Shown here piece after piece: positions 13,401-24,400 of a stretch of 64,000 bases of DNA. Numbering within the stretch: position 1 is the stretch's first letter; each line of letters begins with the position of its first letter. Under the pieces are notes generated by a model. That model did not search any database. It was given only the letters and a program-made list of their open reading frames with translations, and was not told the origin of the DNA. A program made the position numbers and the translations under genes. The DNA is from Bactericera cockerelli (taxonomy: Eukaryota; Arthropoda; Insecta; Hemiptera; Triozidae), in NCBI GenBank assembly GCA_024516035.1, contig CM044957.1:50526085-50590084 (forward strand), given 5' to 3'.

Positions 13401-14202
13401 TATATTTAATAGTAAAAAAATTAATGGTGTACAACCATGGTTTAATGTGTTGTGCATGTTAAATGATTTTTGATACTTTCTATTTGGTTTTCTTTAGTCT
13501 TCCAAATCTTATTTTCAATCCATAGAGTACAAATATATTAATTACCTAAGAGCTCTCAAAAGGGGGGGGGGGGAGTAGCTATCAACTACATGGTCAATTG
13601 GTCATCTATATCATGGCAGGGTTTTTACCCTCCATTTGCAGTAAACAAACAAACCGGCTACTCATATTAAACTCACACAGTTTGTGTAGTGCTGAGAATA
13701 GCCAGGATCATGAGAGTTTGAATTTGAATGGTCACCCATCCAAGTCCTAGCCTTGCTGGACATTGCTTGACTTCAGTGACAGAAAAAGAACTGGTGTATT
13801 CACTGTGCCATGATTGCTAGTGTCTAGTTTCTTTAGAGCACTCAAATACATAAAGAGAAGCAGCAGTGGCTTGACGAACAAAAATTCTCTTCTCCAAAAT
13901 ATGAAAGTGTACCCTAGACCCTAGATGCAACAGGTCTCAGGAGCTCAAATCTAAAATCCTACAGTTAAAAGATAACTTAATCAAGGGGTAGATATTGAAG
14001 ATCAAATCACTTTAACAAAGCATAGTTCTGCTAATCTTAGGATAATTTGTATTTCCCACAGGCTTGAGAATTTAATTTCTTGTTTTCAAGAACAAGATCC
14101 ATTCATGACTCATTCTTACACCATGTTAGGGGATTTCTGTGAATACTTACAGAGGCAGATGCTCGCTATCAACAGCGAGCCATGGTAAGATGATCCCTTC
14201 AT
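474..14202 (-). CDS. Secreted Cys-rich, probably GPI-anchored protein (7 exons)
   Basis: Seven coding exons join with consistent phases: 14202-14151, 13080-12838, 12579-12422, 11679-11532, 7760-7568, 2635-2435 and 1319-474, all with GT-AG borders. The product is about 613 aa. It starts with a signal peptide (MKGSSYHGSLLIASICL), has repeated modules with a G-x-W motif (RGSW, LGDW, SGDW) and paired cysteines, many N-x-S/T sites (NFS, NET, NYT, NFT, NIS), and ends in a short hydrophobic tail (SSVLCVSIAVVTVC) with almost nothing after it, as in GPI-anchor signals. From memory it resembles the arthropod family split in Pfam into DUF7042-DUF7045; that needs a search. Function is unknown. A one-base frameshift lies near 1095 in the last exon, so the copy as given would be cut short. 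It is transcribed away from the aminotransferase gene. Confidence 0.85.
1320..2434. other. Intron 6 of gene 1, no recognised content
   Basis: AT-rich intron with a T run at about 1419-1446. ORFs here have no family features. I see no mobile-element ends. Confidence 0.6.
2435..2635 (-). CDS. Gene 1 exon 6
   Basis: Acceptor TTCAAAG, donor GTACGT, phase 2 to 2. It encodes EPGCQLPQNFSGDWINTAN and GRYRRTIYVCREQRDSR, the third G-x-W module, with sites NFS and NET. Confidence 0.88.
3055..3260 (+). repeat. SINE family E (tRNA-Thr-like head)
   Basis: It holds AGTAGCTTGATCGAGC and a B-box-like GGTCGGTGGTTCGATTCC, then a body with ATTTATCGGAAGTAA and AACACAAATATGATAACTT. The same body occurs at 27590, 32495 and 52935. 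A better copy shows an anticodon loop CTTGTAA (UGU, Thr). Confidence 0.6.
4278..4818 (+). mobile_element. LINE 3' fragment with (AAATT)n tail, inside left palindrome arm
   Basis: The translation gives RRNIIDLTYLYKILNNQID and SPINRMHTMGNLAGRAGID, which is the usual extreme C-terminus of a non-LTR reverse transcriptase, followed by a 3' UTR and an AAATT repeat at 4782-4818. It interrupts sequence that is uninterrupted in the other palindrome arm, so it inserted after the palindrome formed or was lost from the right arm. Confidence 0.75.
4845..4975 (-). repeat. SINE family F, tRNA-like (left palindrome arm)
   Basis: Reverse strand reads GTTAGCGCGCTAGGCATTGC and GGTGACCTGGGTTCAATTCC (B box). It mirrors the copy at 6395-6540. 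Confidence 0.6.
5030..5250 (+). pseudogene. Captured coding fragment with Cys/His motifs
   Basis: One frame reads RMFIEDSRRRNDVHH, then QRSVILHEKCRKGVYTKES and FNFKELCFYCGKDMEV, with a stop between the first two. The H-x-x-C and C-x-x-C spacing suggests a zinc-binding domain of a transposon-type protein. The same piece is repeated in inverse near 6115-6340. I do not recognise the parent gene. Confidence 0.4.
6395..6540 (+). repeat. SINE family F, tRNA-like (right palindrome arm)
   Basis: Contains GTTAGCGCGCTAGGCATTGC, then GACCTGGGTTCAATTCCCAG and the body ending GGTCCACTCATACTTCGTGA. Mirror copy at 4845-4975. Confidence 0.6.
7568..7760 (-). CDS. Gene 1 exon 5
   Basis: Acceptor CCCTCAG, donor GTAAGC, phase 1 to 2. 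It encodes VVEYSCLGDWFVDKNHFF and a Lys/Asp-rich stretch ending SPE. It is a second G-x-W module. Confidence 0.88.
7850..8045 (-). repeat. SINE family B copy (head missing)
   Basis: Reverse strand reads from CCGGTGCGCTCGTGTTGACC through CAGAAGGGAGGCATACTACG to the CTGTGAAACA tail. Shared with copies at 26360, 30713, 36165, 53126 and 57620. Confidence 0.7.
8221..11142. mobile_element. Non-autonomous 2.9-kb element with ACCCAGACAGCAC ends
   Basis: Ends read ACCCAGACAGCAC on the left and GTGCTGTCTGGGT on the right. Both subterminal regions (8225-8490 and 10920-11130) are rich in related CAGCTGGA/TCCAGGTGG words in inverse orientation. The interior has no open transposase. It holds a roughly 190-bp tandem duplication (8545-8660 and 8735-8880). 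It sits in intron 5 of gene 1. Confidence 0.6.
9162..10800. other. AT-rich interior, no gene recognised
   Basis: Interior of the 2.9-kb element. An antisense 5S-derived SINE fragment is visible near 9735-9835. No ORF of note. Confidence 0.5.
11140..11350 (+). repeat. Dispersed repeat I
   Basis: Contains TCCTGGACTACATATTTCTA, GGGTTGGCTAGTCTGTTCTC and CTTCTCCCTGTTTAAAATCC. Related copies lie at 24480-24780, 33370-33500, 42290-42450 and 54855-55165. Confidence 0.55.
11532..11679 (-). CDS. Gene 1 exon 4
   Basis: Acceptor TTCACAG, donor GTAAAA, phase 0 to 1. It encodes FTGECNNPEAQIKSCQTAG followed by QFLITNQKFNITYKKCQG, the most family-like stretch of the protein, with an N-glycosylation site (NIT). 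Confidence 0.85.
11788..12016 (+). mobile_element. Helitron-like non-autonomous element
   Basis: Begins CTTAATATATAAATGTC, then GTAAGTCCTAGAAAGCTGAA, and ends in a GC hairpin (CCCGCAAAGCGGGC) and CAGCCTGCTTGT. This matches the general plan of insect Helitron/Helentron ends; the class is inferred. Confidence 0.45.
12422..12579 (-). CDS. Gene 1 exon 3
   Basis: Acceptor TTCCAG, donor GTAATT, phase 1 to 0. It encodes GCVSLQPGETPTIERVCKK and VNCRSSLEGVWQFAYQ, which continues the Cys-rich module. Confidence 0.85.
12838..13080 (-). CDS. Gene 1 exon 2
   Basis: Begins after TTTTAG and ends at GTAAGT, phase 1 to 1. It encodes the first Cys/Trp module (CTIPTVIRGSWFSWE) with an N-glycosylation site at NYT and a CYHC pair. 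Confidence 0.85.
13575..13805 (-). repeat. 5S rRNA-derived SINE (family D), antisense
   Basis: The reverse strand reads TGAATACACCAGTTC, then CACTGAAGTCAAGCAATGTC and ACTTGGATGGGTGACC, in the order found in 5S rRNA. The tail holds the AACCTC-type body shared with other D copies. Confidence 0.7.
14151..14202 (-). CDS. Gene 1 exon 1: start codon and signal peptide
   Basis: ATG at 14202-14200 opens a hydrophobic leader (HGSLLIASICL) and ends at a GTAAGT donor, phase 1. An upstream in-frame ATG (14319) would add 39 residues before the leader; the inner start is preferred because it gives a normal signal peptide. Confidence 0.8.
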
Positions 14203-14732
14203 GATGTTATACTGTTGAACACATTTGAAACAATTCTTGATAAAATACTTTAAACTAAAAATTAAATAATTAATTAAGAAAAATAATTGAAATTCCAATG
14301 GATCCTGAGTTTCACACACCCAACCAACCTAACGGCCAACCAACAACCAAATTTCCAAACAAAAAAAACAACAGTGTTGCCGAGTTTCTGTGATGGATGC
14401 TAGATTTGTTCAGTTCGTTATTACGCTAATATAGTGCTAGATTTTATCTTTCAAATAAAAAAGTACCTACGCGATACCTTTAAAAATTATTGTTTTAAAC
14501 GAAACGGTCGGTTCACGGAGAAAGGCCTCCGAGAAACTATAGGGATTAAAATATACAGGCTATTTTTTTTTAAACTTGCCACCCCTAAAAATTCGAGAAC
14601 CGTTTGAAATTTTAAAAAACACACACACAAAAAACCCTTATGTTGCGATTAAAAAGTGTAATTTGAAAAATTTATGAATACCAAACCATGGCTCTTGTTA
14701 TTTCCAACAACTGACGAAATTTTAAAGCAGAA

Positions 14733-14960
14733 GTGGTCACGGTGGTTGAGTGGTTTAGCGCACTGGTCTTGCACTCAGACGAGCCCTGGAGTCACCCGGG
14801 GGTTCGATTTCCGGCAGAGTCGAATGGCTTTATACTTGTAATATATAACATGGTCCACTCATCTCATACCTCGTGAGGAAAAGCAAGTAGCTATTTGTAT
14901 GGATAGTGACTAGTGGCGGCATTACGAGTAGGTACGCAATGAGTTACTTTGGCGTATGAT
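14733..14960 (+). repeat. SINE family F copy
   Basis: Head GTCACGGTGGTTGAGTGGTT with a B-box-like GGGGGTTCGATTTCC, then the body TGGTCCACTCATCTCATACC and GTGGCGGCATTACGAG. Confidence 0.65.
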
Positions 14961-15569
14961 AATAATTATTTTAGTAACAAAACTCGTAGGTACATAGTAT
15001 TGGAGGGAACCACCAGGCGAGGTTAATATTCAAAGCATTTTCTACCACCTAACACTCAGAGGCTTCATTTGGTCATATTCTCAAATAAATAAGGAAAAAT
15101 CCATGGATTTGATCCATTCGACATTTTGACTTCGAATATAATTTTATCACACGTCAGTAACAACATATATAATACCTATATTATTAAAATAACATTGCAC
15201 CTACTCTAATATTTACGTTTATTTCAAAGAAAAATCCAAACGTCTGAGTCTTTATCAGTTCGATTAGATAAAAAATTACAAACTTTGTGTTTTTTATACA
15301 CATCAGAAATAAGTTCGTATCCACTATCAACAAAAAGCTGTTATCGCTTAGAAAAGCTGTTATCAGAGCCTTGTGTAAATAGATAGTGTGAACTTGGCCT
15401 GGCTTACTACCGCGTGCTTGGATGTAGATGTGAACTTTGATCGACTCAAATGACTTTTTATACGGGTCGTTGTCCTGTATGAGATTTTATCGGAAGTAAC
15501 TTTTGTAAACAATCTCAATCAAGCTAAGTACAAAATCATAGAAGACAAAACGTTTTTTTTTTTTTTTTA

Positions 15570-15720
15570 ATTTAGGTTTACCGTCGCTTTCAACTGCATG
15601 GTCATATCACGACGGGAGTGTTACCATCCATTTTCAGGAAACTCACAAACTTGCTACCCACATTAACCTCACCCAGCCTGGGTTGGGTGGAAATGCCAGC
15701 ATCACGAATAAATGGAATAA
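15570..15720 (-). repeat. SINE family D, 3' part
   Basis: Antisense body: CGTCGCTTTCAACTGCATGG, CATATCACGACGGGAGTGTT and CACCCAGCCTGGGTTGGGTG. The 5S-like head is absent. Confidence 0.6.
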
Positions 15721-15954
15721 ATGAAACCAAAAAATTTGGTGGAATATGGGAACTCTGCCATCCTAATCGAGCGGTATAAACAAGTGTCTATTGTTTATTG
15801 AAAAGAAAATAATATAGAAATTTTGCTTGGTCATGAAAAAGTTGAGGCATGGCCATATTCGACACAAATCCATATAATCGACATTATAAACTACCCATGT
15901 AGAAGTACCGGAAAACAGCTAGTAAGTTATGTGATTTATGTACCTAAGTAAGTA

Positions 15955-16836
15955 CAGGGTCTTCATAAAGTCTCACCCAGGCCTAGGTTTCTCGAAAACG
16001 AAAACGCAAAAACCCGTATTCCTTTATATTTAGGGGGATTGATTTTCAGCCAAATTTTTTTTTGCCTACAAGGCCCCAGTCAGGCTGGGCAATCTGGGCA
16101 TGGACCAACTTTAAAATCTTAAATAGAATGGTATGTCTTGTGGCATATTGTTTTAAAGGTCTTATTGAGAGAAGTTCATTACAATAAATTTCAGTGTGCT
16201 ACGACTTACCGTTCTCGAGATACAGGGTCGGACGTCCTGCGTAATATCCATATATTTTGACCTGTAACTCGTTAACCGTAAATTATGGAGAAAAATTTTC
16301 TTGTTAATAATAACTCCTTATGACAAGACCTTTCGAACAAGTTATAACTCGACATACTCTGTTGATGTTAGTTTCTGGTCGGTTTCGTCAGCCAGCCGGA
16401 CGAACAGTCGAAAAAAATTTAACGAAAAAACAAATCAAGTTTTAACTTGTTCGAAAGTTCTTGCCATAAGGAGTTATTATTGACAAGAAAAAATTTCTTC
16501 ATAATTTACGGTTAACGAGTTATAGGTCAAAATATATGGATATTACGCAGGACGTCCGACCCTGTATCTCGAGAACGGTAAGTCGTAGCTGACTAAAATT
16601 TGTTGTAATGAACTTCTTTTAATAAGACCTTTAAAACAATATGCCACAAGACATACCATTCTATTTAAGATTTTAAAGTTGGTCCATGCCCAGCCTGACT
16701 GGGGCTGCGTAAGCAAAAAAAAATTGGCTGAAAATCAATCCTCTTAAATATAAAGGAATACGGGTTTTTGCGTTTTTTGATATTCTGAGTCGTTTTCGAG
16801 AAACCTAGGCCTGGGTGAGACTTTATGAAGACCCTG
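15955..16836. mobile_element. 882-bp foldback element with CAGGGTCTTC ends and TA flanks
   Basis: Left end CAGGGTCTTCATAAAGTC pairs with right end GACTTTATGAAGACCCTG. The inverted match extends over most of the element up to a centre near 16385. TA flanks both ends (15953-15954, 16837-16838). No coding capacity. Confidence 0.75.
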
Positions 16837-17079
16837 TATATGTATACGGTTAATCTAACCTGAAACACGTCATGACTCTCTTGGAGTATTGTACGTAGTT
16901 CCGATGATAGTAAAAAATGTATGCACTCTTGAAGAAAAGGAACTTGGAAAAGTGCCTATAGGTAGAGCGTGTTCTCCCTTCCAGAATCCTTGAGTAAATA
17001 CTATGTATATAGGTTATCTACATAATATACCTAAATATCCCCTCTCGGATAAAGAGAAGAACCGAAAATTTAAATAAAT

Positions 17080-17480
17080 TCTGGTTTTCGTTACTCCCTC
17101 ATTCGTGAGCTCTCGTCTGATCGGTACGTTGTTGTCATTGCCTCGGCTCGTTATGCCGAATATAGTCGAATCTGGATATAATTGACTGAACACAGTGAGG
17201 TTCATCTGTTTTAGCTTGGGTACTGGACAATTTGGCTTTCGTTTGTCTGTCTGTTCCGCGATAACTCTCGACGGATTCTTCAAAAATGTTTAAAATTTAC
17301 ATGTTCATTGGGGTCCTTAAAATTTTACCTATGGTTTTTGGGCCGAATTAGGGCACTCGGGGCCAAATGGGGGCCGTTTTGGTGAAAATTGAAAACGATT
17401 TTTATTGAATAAAGCAAGGCTCTTGAAATTTTGTATAGTCGTTAAGAAAATATAAAAAGTCTTTTTCTTGGAACGTAAGT
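17080..17480 (+). repeat. Dispersed repeat H
   Basis: Contains TGGGTACTGGACAATTTGGC, TGTTCCGCGATAACTCTCGA and TTCATTGGGGTCCTTAAAAT. Related copies: 25720-26050 (inverse), 32620-32745, 45510-45600 and 58490-58660. Possibly a Helitron-type family; not proven. Confidence 0.5.
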
Positions 17481-17627
17481 CTTGTTATTTGTTAAGTCAT
17501 TTTGTTATACCTACAGTGAACGTAAGTCTGAATTTTGCGTATTGTTTTAAATGGGAAACTCGGAACTTGGGAATCTGATTCTGTCTATTAATTTCCCTTT
17601 ATTTGCGCTCTTATCTTAACGTTGCTG

Positions 17628-17765
17628 ACCCGGAGGTTGCGGGTTCGAATGCCGGCCGGAGCGGAAAATTCTGACCGAGTTTTTCGTTTCCGAAATAGCA
17701 TGGAAAGGTAAAGTGCCCTGAAATAATGCAAAATCGGGACATAATTACTTTGAAAAAAATCATGG
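17628..17765 (+). repeat. SINE family G (tRNA-like)
   Basis: GGTTGCGGGTTCGAATGCCG is B-box-like, followed by GGAAAGGTAAAGTGCCCTGA and an AATTACTTTGAAAAAAA tail. Related to 57848-58012 and 31665-31745. Confidence 0.55.
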
Positions 17766-18328
17766 ATTCACAATCTTATATTTAGATAACGCGAAATGCG
17801 GGAAGTGTTGTGCAATGCACACACCTTTGACTCGTAAAACACCCAAGTGTGATAAATATTTATGTTTTGATTAATAACGCATGGCAGTCTCTGGCGATCC
17901 AGTCAAATCCAGTCGGTCTTCACTCGTACACTCTTCCCCAATGTGGTTCTAGTGCCAGCTCCGTTCACGAGATATCAGCTGAGCTATCCTACACAATAAA
18001 CTAACATAAGGTCCTTCCATTCTTCAGTGGGATCCGAGACACAATCAGTTTTGTTAGCAAGATATCAGTTATGCTCTATCCTGCAGCTCTATTCAATAAA
18101 ATAATTTGTAGTTCATTTGTGTGTGTCGTGCGTTCGAATTTAGTTTAGTTTAGTTTAGTTGTAGCAAAGTGTTCATTTATACCCGGAATCTAATACAGTA
18201 ATCGCCCTATTTATACTGCCCGATTAGGACTATCAAGTCCCATTATCCTTAGGATTAGGACAATAAGAGTTTCCTTAATTTTTTTCGGTAGGACCCACAG
18301 CAATTAATATAATTATATTAATTAACTA

Positions 18329-18334
18329 TCAGTT
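18329..18334 (+). promoter_or_regulatory. Possible initiator (TCAGTT) of AGXT2
   Basis: TCAGTT matches the arthropod initiator and lies about 100 bp before the proposed start codon; an inverted CCAAT (GATTGGTTG) follows at about 18370. Weak evidence, from motif and position only. Confidence 0.2.
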
Positions 18335-18428
18335 GTCGAGAGTGTTCTAATATTTATGAGTGTTATTTGATTGGTTGACAAGAGTTTTTCACGTATTACA
18401 ATTTATTTACAATCCTTATTTCCTTAGC

Positions 18429-18459
18429 ATGTGCAAGATGAAGACAGTCCTCAGAAAAG
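18429..18459 (+). CDS. AGXT2: AGXT2 exon 1 (proposed start)
   Basis: ATG TGC AAG ATG AAG... ends in AAAG before GTAAGG. It leaves one base (G) that joins TT of the next exon as GTT, so the frame is kept and a basic presequence results. The second ATG (18438) is an alternative start. Chosen on splice fit only. Confidence 0.5.
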
Positions 18460-21400
18460 GTAAGGAGCATTTTATTTGTATAAATTTGGTGAAATTATGA
18501 TTAGGTACGTATTTATTAATGCCTAGTTCATTTAAAAGAAATAATAATAAACAAACTAAATAAAGACAATAGTCAATAAATAAAAACATCGATCTTGTTT
18601 TTTCTTGTTGCCTAGAATATCTTTTAGAATATCGTGGTCGTTCAAATAATATTATTTTATCTTTTAGAACATGCATCGTGGTAATTCAAGACGGAGAGGT
18701 TTTACCCTCCATTTGCAGGAAACTTGCAAACCTGCACCCCACGTTAACCTCACCTGGCCTGGGTGGGACCGGAAATAGTCAACATCACGAGGGTTCGAAT
18801 TTGAGGGGTCAGCCACCAAGTCCTAAACATAATCCAGTTTTATATTGGTAATGGTAATGGTAATGGTGCTCAAAGGCACTTTTATTAACGGAAAGAATCC
18901 AATATAAACATTTAACAAAAAATTAACAAAAAGTTAAATAATAAAAAATCATAAAATAAAATATATTCCTACAATATTCGGACAAAATACGTCCGCAAAG
19001 TATTCAAAATACGTCCGCAAAGTATATATTATTCAATTATAAATTACTTTAGTAAAAAGTTCTAAACTCTCTGGTGTAGACGTGTTTCGACGGTGGCTTA
19101 CATCGATCTTTTAACTCCACTTCAGTAAAAGAAATGAAAATACGCCAGCGTATTTTCATTTATACTCTCGTAGTATTACCGAACTTAAGCAACGTCCAGC
19201 GAGGTGAAGACTTCGTGATGCTGGCATTCCGACCTAACGGAGTCTGAGTGAGGTTGATGCGGGTAGCAGCAGGTTTGTGAGTTTCCTGCGAATGGAGGGT
19301 AACACACCCGTCGTGATATGACCATGCAGTTGAAGGCGACGTTAGTCCCAAATGAAAAACCCACCTAAATTGTATTGAATGGGGAAATTGAGAGTTCATT
19401 TAAACTCATGTATACCTACACATGTGTTTGATTCTGTTTATTCGCCAATGTATCGATAAATAATTCAGCGATATATCCTCATGGTAAGTATATACTGACG
19501 ACTTTGTTAATTATATACCTATGTTTTATATACCGATATTATTTACATTTTACATGTGAGCAATTCCACGGAGTAGGCTGATGTTATACAGGCAAATTGT
19601 TGACCAGTTGGTCTAATGTATACAATCACTGACCATTCATCATATTCTGTAGCTGATACTTGTTTAAATATGCCACCCGTAATCATTTGCATTGCCTCAG
19701 TGGTTCCAAATCAGTGATTCACAAATAATGACAATATCGCCTTATTTATACTGCCCGATTAGGGCTATGAAGTCGCATTATTCCAGCAGTAAGCCCAAGA
19801 CATATTATTATGTGGTAAAAATCATAGATAGAATGATATCTTGTCATGTCCCGGCTGGGTTTCGAACCCGCGACTTCTGGAATCTCTAGATTCACAGAGT
19901 GCCGCCTTTACCACTGAGCTACCGGGACAGACAAATGATCTCCCTACTTTGTACTTTGTATCCTTTTGATGGGCCAGAAGTGTCGGGTCGATAAATTTTT
20001 CACCAAGTCACATCCTCACAACTTCAGTGGCGGCACAGACTCCTCATCAGATCATTAACCCCAGTAACTCATTGCTGGTTCGTAACGCCACCACTGGTTG
20101 CTATAACCATTGAATTGGCTACTCAATTTCCCTCAAGAGGTATGATTGTACCCCGTAACATCCTAACAGAGAGCCGCAAAAATCCAAACACACCGGGAAT
20201 CGAATCCAGGTCTCCAAGTCGAGTGCGGTGACCTGACATGGAATAATAATATCGAAATGTCTCTGAAATATTAACCCTTTTTCATCAGTTGTCACAGATT
20301 GGTCACGCCTCCAGAAACATGGCTACGGAACCAGCACACCCGTCTCGGACATCATACCCGAGCTGCCCCCCACTGAACATGTGGCCAAGAAATATGAGGT
20401 GAGTAGAGCCGCCATGTTGGGACTCAGGAATTTTTTTTTTAAATTTTTTTTCAAGTACATGGTCATATCACGACGGGGGTGTTACCCTCCATTCGCAGGA
20501 AACTCACAAACCTGCTACCCACCTCACCCAGCCTGGGTTGGGCGATTTAATCCAATTGGACACTATCAAATGACTATAATGCGCTGTGATTGGTTGATAT
20601 TCCCACCATGCGCGGATATAGGGGGGGGGGGGGGCACGGGGGGCTCGTGCCCCCCCAGATTTTTTCGGTAAGCGGTGTTTCTCAAATTTCATTATACCTA
20701 ATCCCGTATAAAAAAAAATCTCAATGAGTTAGGGGGGCACGGGCCCCAAAATAATTCCCCATTCTAAGACTAATCCCGTAAAAAAAATCTCAATAAGTTA
20801 GGGGGGCACGGGACCCAAAATAATTCCCAATTCTAAGACTTATCCCGTAAAAATTTTTTTCAATAAGTAAGTTAGGGGGGCACGGGACCCAAAATAATTC
20901 CCAATTCTAAGACTAATCCCGTAAAAAAAAAAGATCTCAATAAGTCAGGTGGGCACGGGACCCAAAATAATTCCCAATTCTAAGACTAATCCGGTAAAAA
21001 AAAGATCTCAATAAGTCAGGGGGGCACGGGACCCAAAATAATTCCCAATTCTAAGACGAATCCCGTAAAAAAAATCTCAATAAGTTAGGGGGGCACGGGA
21101 CCCAAAATAATTCCCAATTCTAAGACTTATCCCGTAAAAATTTTTTTCAATAAGTAAGTTAGGGGGGCACGGGACCCAAAATAATTCCCAATTCTAAGAC
21201 TAATCCCGTAAAAAAAAAAGATCTCAATAAGTCAGGTGGGCACGGGACCCAAAATAATTCCCAATTCTAAGACTAATCCGGTAAAAAAAAGATCTCAATA
21301 AGTCAGGGGGGCACGGGACCCAAAATAATTCCCAATTCTAAGACGAATCCCGTAAAAAAAAGATCTCAATAAGTTAGTGGGGCACGGGACCCAAAATAAT

Positions 21401-24400
21401 TCCCAATTCTAAGACCAATAAGAAATAACTAAATAATAAAGTTGTCAAATCCACACAGATTGTCCAAGAAACCTGAAATTTTCCCTAAAGGTCCATTTGG
21501 ATCAGGGAATCCAGGGTTCAGCTACACGGGGTAAGGACAAAAAATTGATGGATGGGTGACACAAAAAAAAAAATCACATTTTTCGACCGAAATGACTTTT
21601 GTTTTTCTCAAAATTTGTCGTGACGGCGCCACGGCGGCGGCGTATCAACTCAAAAAGACAAAGTTTTAAGCAATGGTTCAAGTTTCCATTTGAGATATCA
21701 ATCACGAAATTCTGATGAGCCTTTCTTGAGCTACGTTGAGTAAGGACATAAAATAGATGGGTAAACAAAAAGTATTTACGTTTTTTGACCTGAATCACAT
21801 TTTTTGTTGAAATATGTCGTGACGAACTATCAACTCAAAGCGAGAGTGTTTTTGCAAGGGTTTTGGAGTCTTCATTTGACATATTGAGCCATTCTTGTGA
21901 TAGGCTTGCGAAGCGGCGGGTGCAACCCGCTAGTTAGGTATATTGTGCGATTGTGCCCCCCCCAGTACAAGAGAGCTATATCCGCGCATGATTCCCACTA
22001 GGGGGCGTGTTAAGGGATAGTGTCCACTTTTTTTTACACGCCGAGGATTCATGAACATCTGGAGTAACTTCCTTTTAGAATTGTTTTTCTTATTTTACGA
22101 TACCGAAACAATGAATTTCAAAAAGACCTTTTGTTTGTAGTATTACTGACCTTTTAAACGAGACAATTAAGAGACGGACACATATTAAAGACTGACAGTC
22201 AAGGCTGTCCTATTTTGAGTGGTTCATAATTGACCATTGACCCTTGTATTAGTATTTCAATAATAAAATCACATTCTAGTTAATTTTGACCGCATTAGAA
22301 TACCTACAATAGAGGCTAGCTTGTCACCAAGAATTCTATAGTTATTTTTGATGATTATAATATTTTCTTCAAAATTGAAACCATTGGAATACATAGACAC
22401 AAAGAAAATCCTTAATATTATGGAAGTCATAAAGATTTAGCAAAGTGGCTGGACCCCCATGGAGGAGGACCCGCATATCCCGCATACGGCTGGAACCGCA
22501 TGCACCGCAAATAATATCTCCCCTATGTGGGACAGATGGAAATGAGGGCAACATGCGCCTGTCCTTGACATTTGTAGCATTTAATTGATTCAAGTGCTGA
22601 AGAAATAACACAAGAATAATAATATTGTCTAATTCAATTATGTATACTGCCCAGTTACGACTATTAAGTCCCATTATTCCAGCAGTAAGCCCAAGACGTA
22701 TAATTGTGTGGTCAAAATCCAGCATGGGAGGATAACTTGTCATGTCCGGCTGGGTTTCGAACCCACGACCTTTGAATTACCAGTCCGACGAGCGACGCCT
22801 TGACCACTGGAATAGATAGAGGGTTCAATTTTTTTTTGGTTTTAACGTCGCTTTCAACTGGATTATCTGGGTTGTAAATTTCGAGTGAATGGAGGGTTAG
22901 GTACACCCCCGTCGTGATATGACCATGCAGTTGAAAGCGACGTTAAACCACAATAATACTTTCTATACCTAACTTTCTATTCTATACCTAACTTTCTATA
23001 CCTAGGTAAAAAATGTAAAAAGAACTCTCACAAATTCTTCCAGGGCCTTAGCTACGAGACCGTCCAGAAGATCAAGGCCGCCCACGTGGTCCCCTGCATC
23101 AAGCCCATGCACAGCACGCCCCTGCTCATCAGTGAGGGGCGCATGCAGTGGGTGTATGACCACACGGGCAAGCGGTACCTGGACATGTTCGCTGGCATTG
23201 TCACCGTCAGTGTGGGCCACTGCCATCCGTGAGTATTCATTTTAAGATAGTCTGTAATATTTTTTTTTTTTATAGAAACCCTTTATTAGTAGAACATATA
23301 TACAGACATTTATATTATATTATTATTATTATTATATACAGACAAATAATGGTAAAAAATATATATAAACATTGACAATATTAATAATATAAACAAGAAA
23401 AAAAAATATATACATATGTCCTAACTAAAGGGCGGGGTTATTGCCTATGGCAATCTCTTCCACCCAATCATATTAATCTGATTTTGTACAAGATGCCCAT
23501 ATTACTATGTATTTATGTTGTGTATAAATTTAATTGTACAACTAAAGGCTTTTTACATTACATGTAATAATATTGCCTTATTTATACTGCCCGACTAGGA
23601 CTAAAAAGTCCCATTATTCCAGCAGTAAGCCCAAGACGTATTATTATGTGGTCAAAATACCAAATGGAAAAGTAACTTATCCGTCTTGGCTGGGTTTCGA
23701 ACCCGCGATCGCTGAATTACCAGACGAACGCGACGCCTTGACCACTGGAATAGATAGAGGGTTCGGCATCATGAGGGTTTGCATTGTAGTGGTCACCCAT
23801 CAAGTACTGACCTCGCTGATCTGGATTAACTTCAGTGATCTGACGAGGACTACTGGTGAACGGGCAACGCCAGGTACGTTGAATACATTCAATTCGCGTT
23901 CTATCACTGAAGTTAGGCAACGCTCAGCGAAGCTAGAACTTGGATGGGTGACCAGTGACCACTCAAATGCTTCACCCTCGTGGTGCTGGATATTCCCGGG
24001 CCACTCATGCTGGGTGAGGTTCATTTGATGGGTGAAAAATGTAGCTTTCCCTGTCGTAACATGACCCGTACATGACTAGGTAGTTGAAAGCGTCGTAAAA
24101 CACAAAAACCAACTTAAAAGTGGCCGAGAAAGTCTTAAGACATTAAATTCGCCCCGGATTACGAAACAATAAATAAATATCATTGAAGTAGGAAGCCATG
24201 GAGTGGATTGCTGGGTCTGGGTTGTGAAGATGGAATAGATGCATGGAAAAGAGACTGATTTGTCTTTGTTTTAGAAGTTTTCATCATTTTATTCCAGGTA
24301 GCGTAGGAATCCTTTGGTTCGAATCCCACCCAGTGCATTGATTTTTTCCTAATTAATTGGAGTTTCTGACCACATAATAATAAAACTCTTAGGGTTAGCT

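Larger units (their letters stand above)
14203..18428. other. Intergenic region between divergent gene 1 and AGXT2
   Basis: About 4.2 kb holding a family F SINE, a D SINE fragment, an 882-bp foldback, dispersed repeat H and a G SINE. Promoters of both genes should lie at its two ends. No further gene is seen. Confidence 0.6.

Noticed and set aside
19845..19929. tRNA gene (acceptor stem and A/B boxes on the minus strand)
   Set aside because: The same head with the same repeat tail recurs at 55163 and 31382, and the anticodon arm is poor; it is a SINE head.
20381..20692. Gly/Pro-rich ORFs on both strands
   Set aside because: They come from the G run and minisatellite at the transposon end.
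23573..24028. 151-aa ORF
   Set aside because: It runs through a SINE A and a 5S-derived SINE; no protein features.
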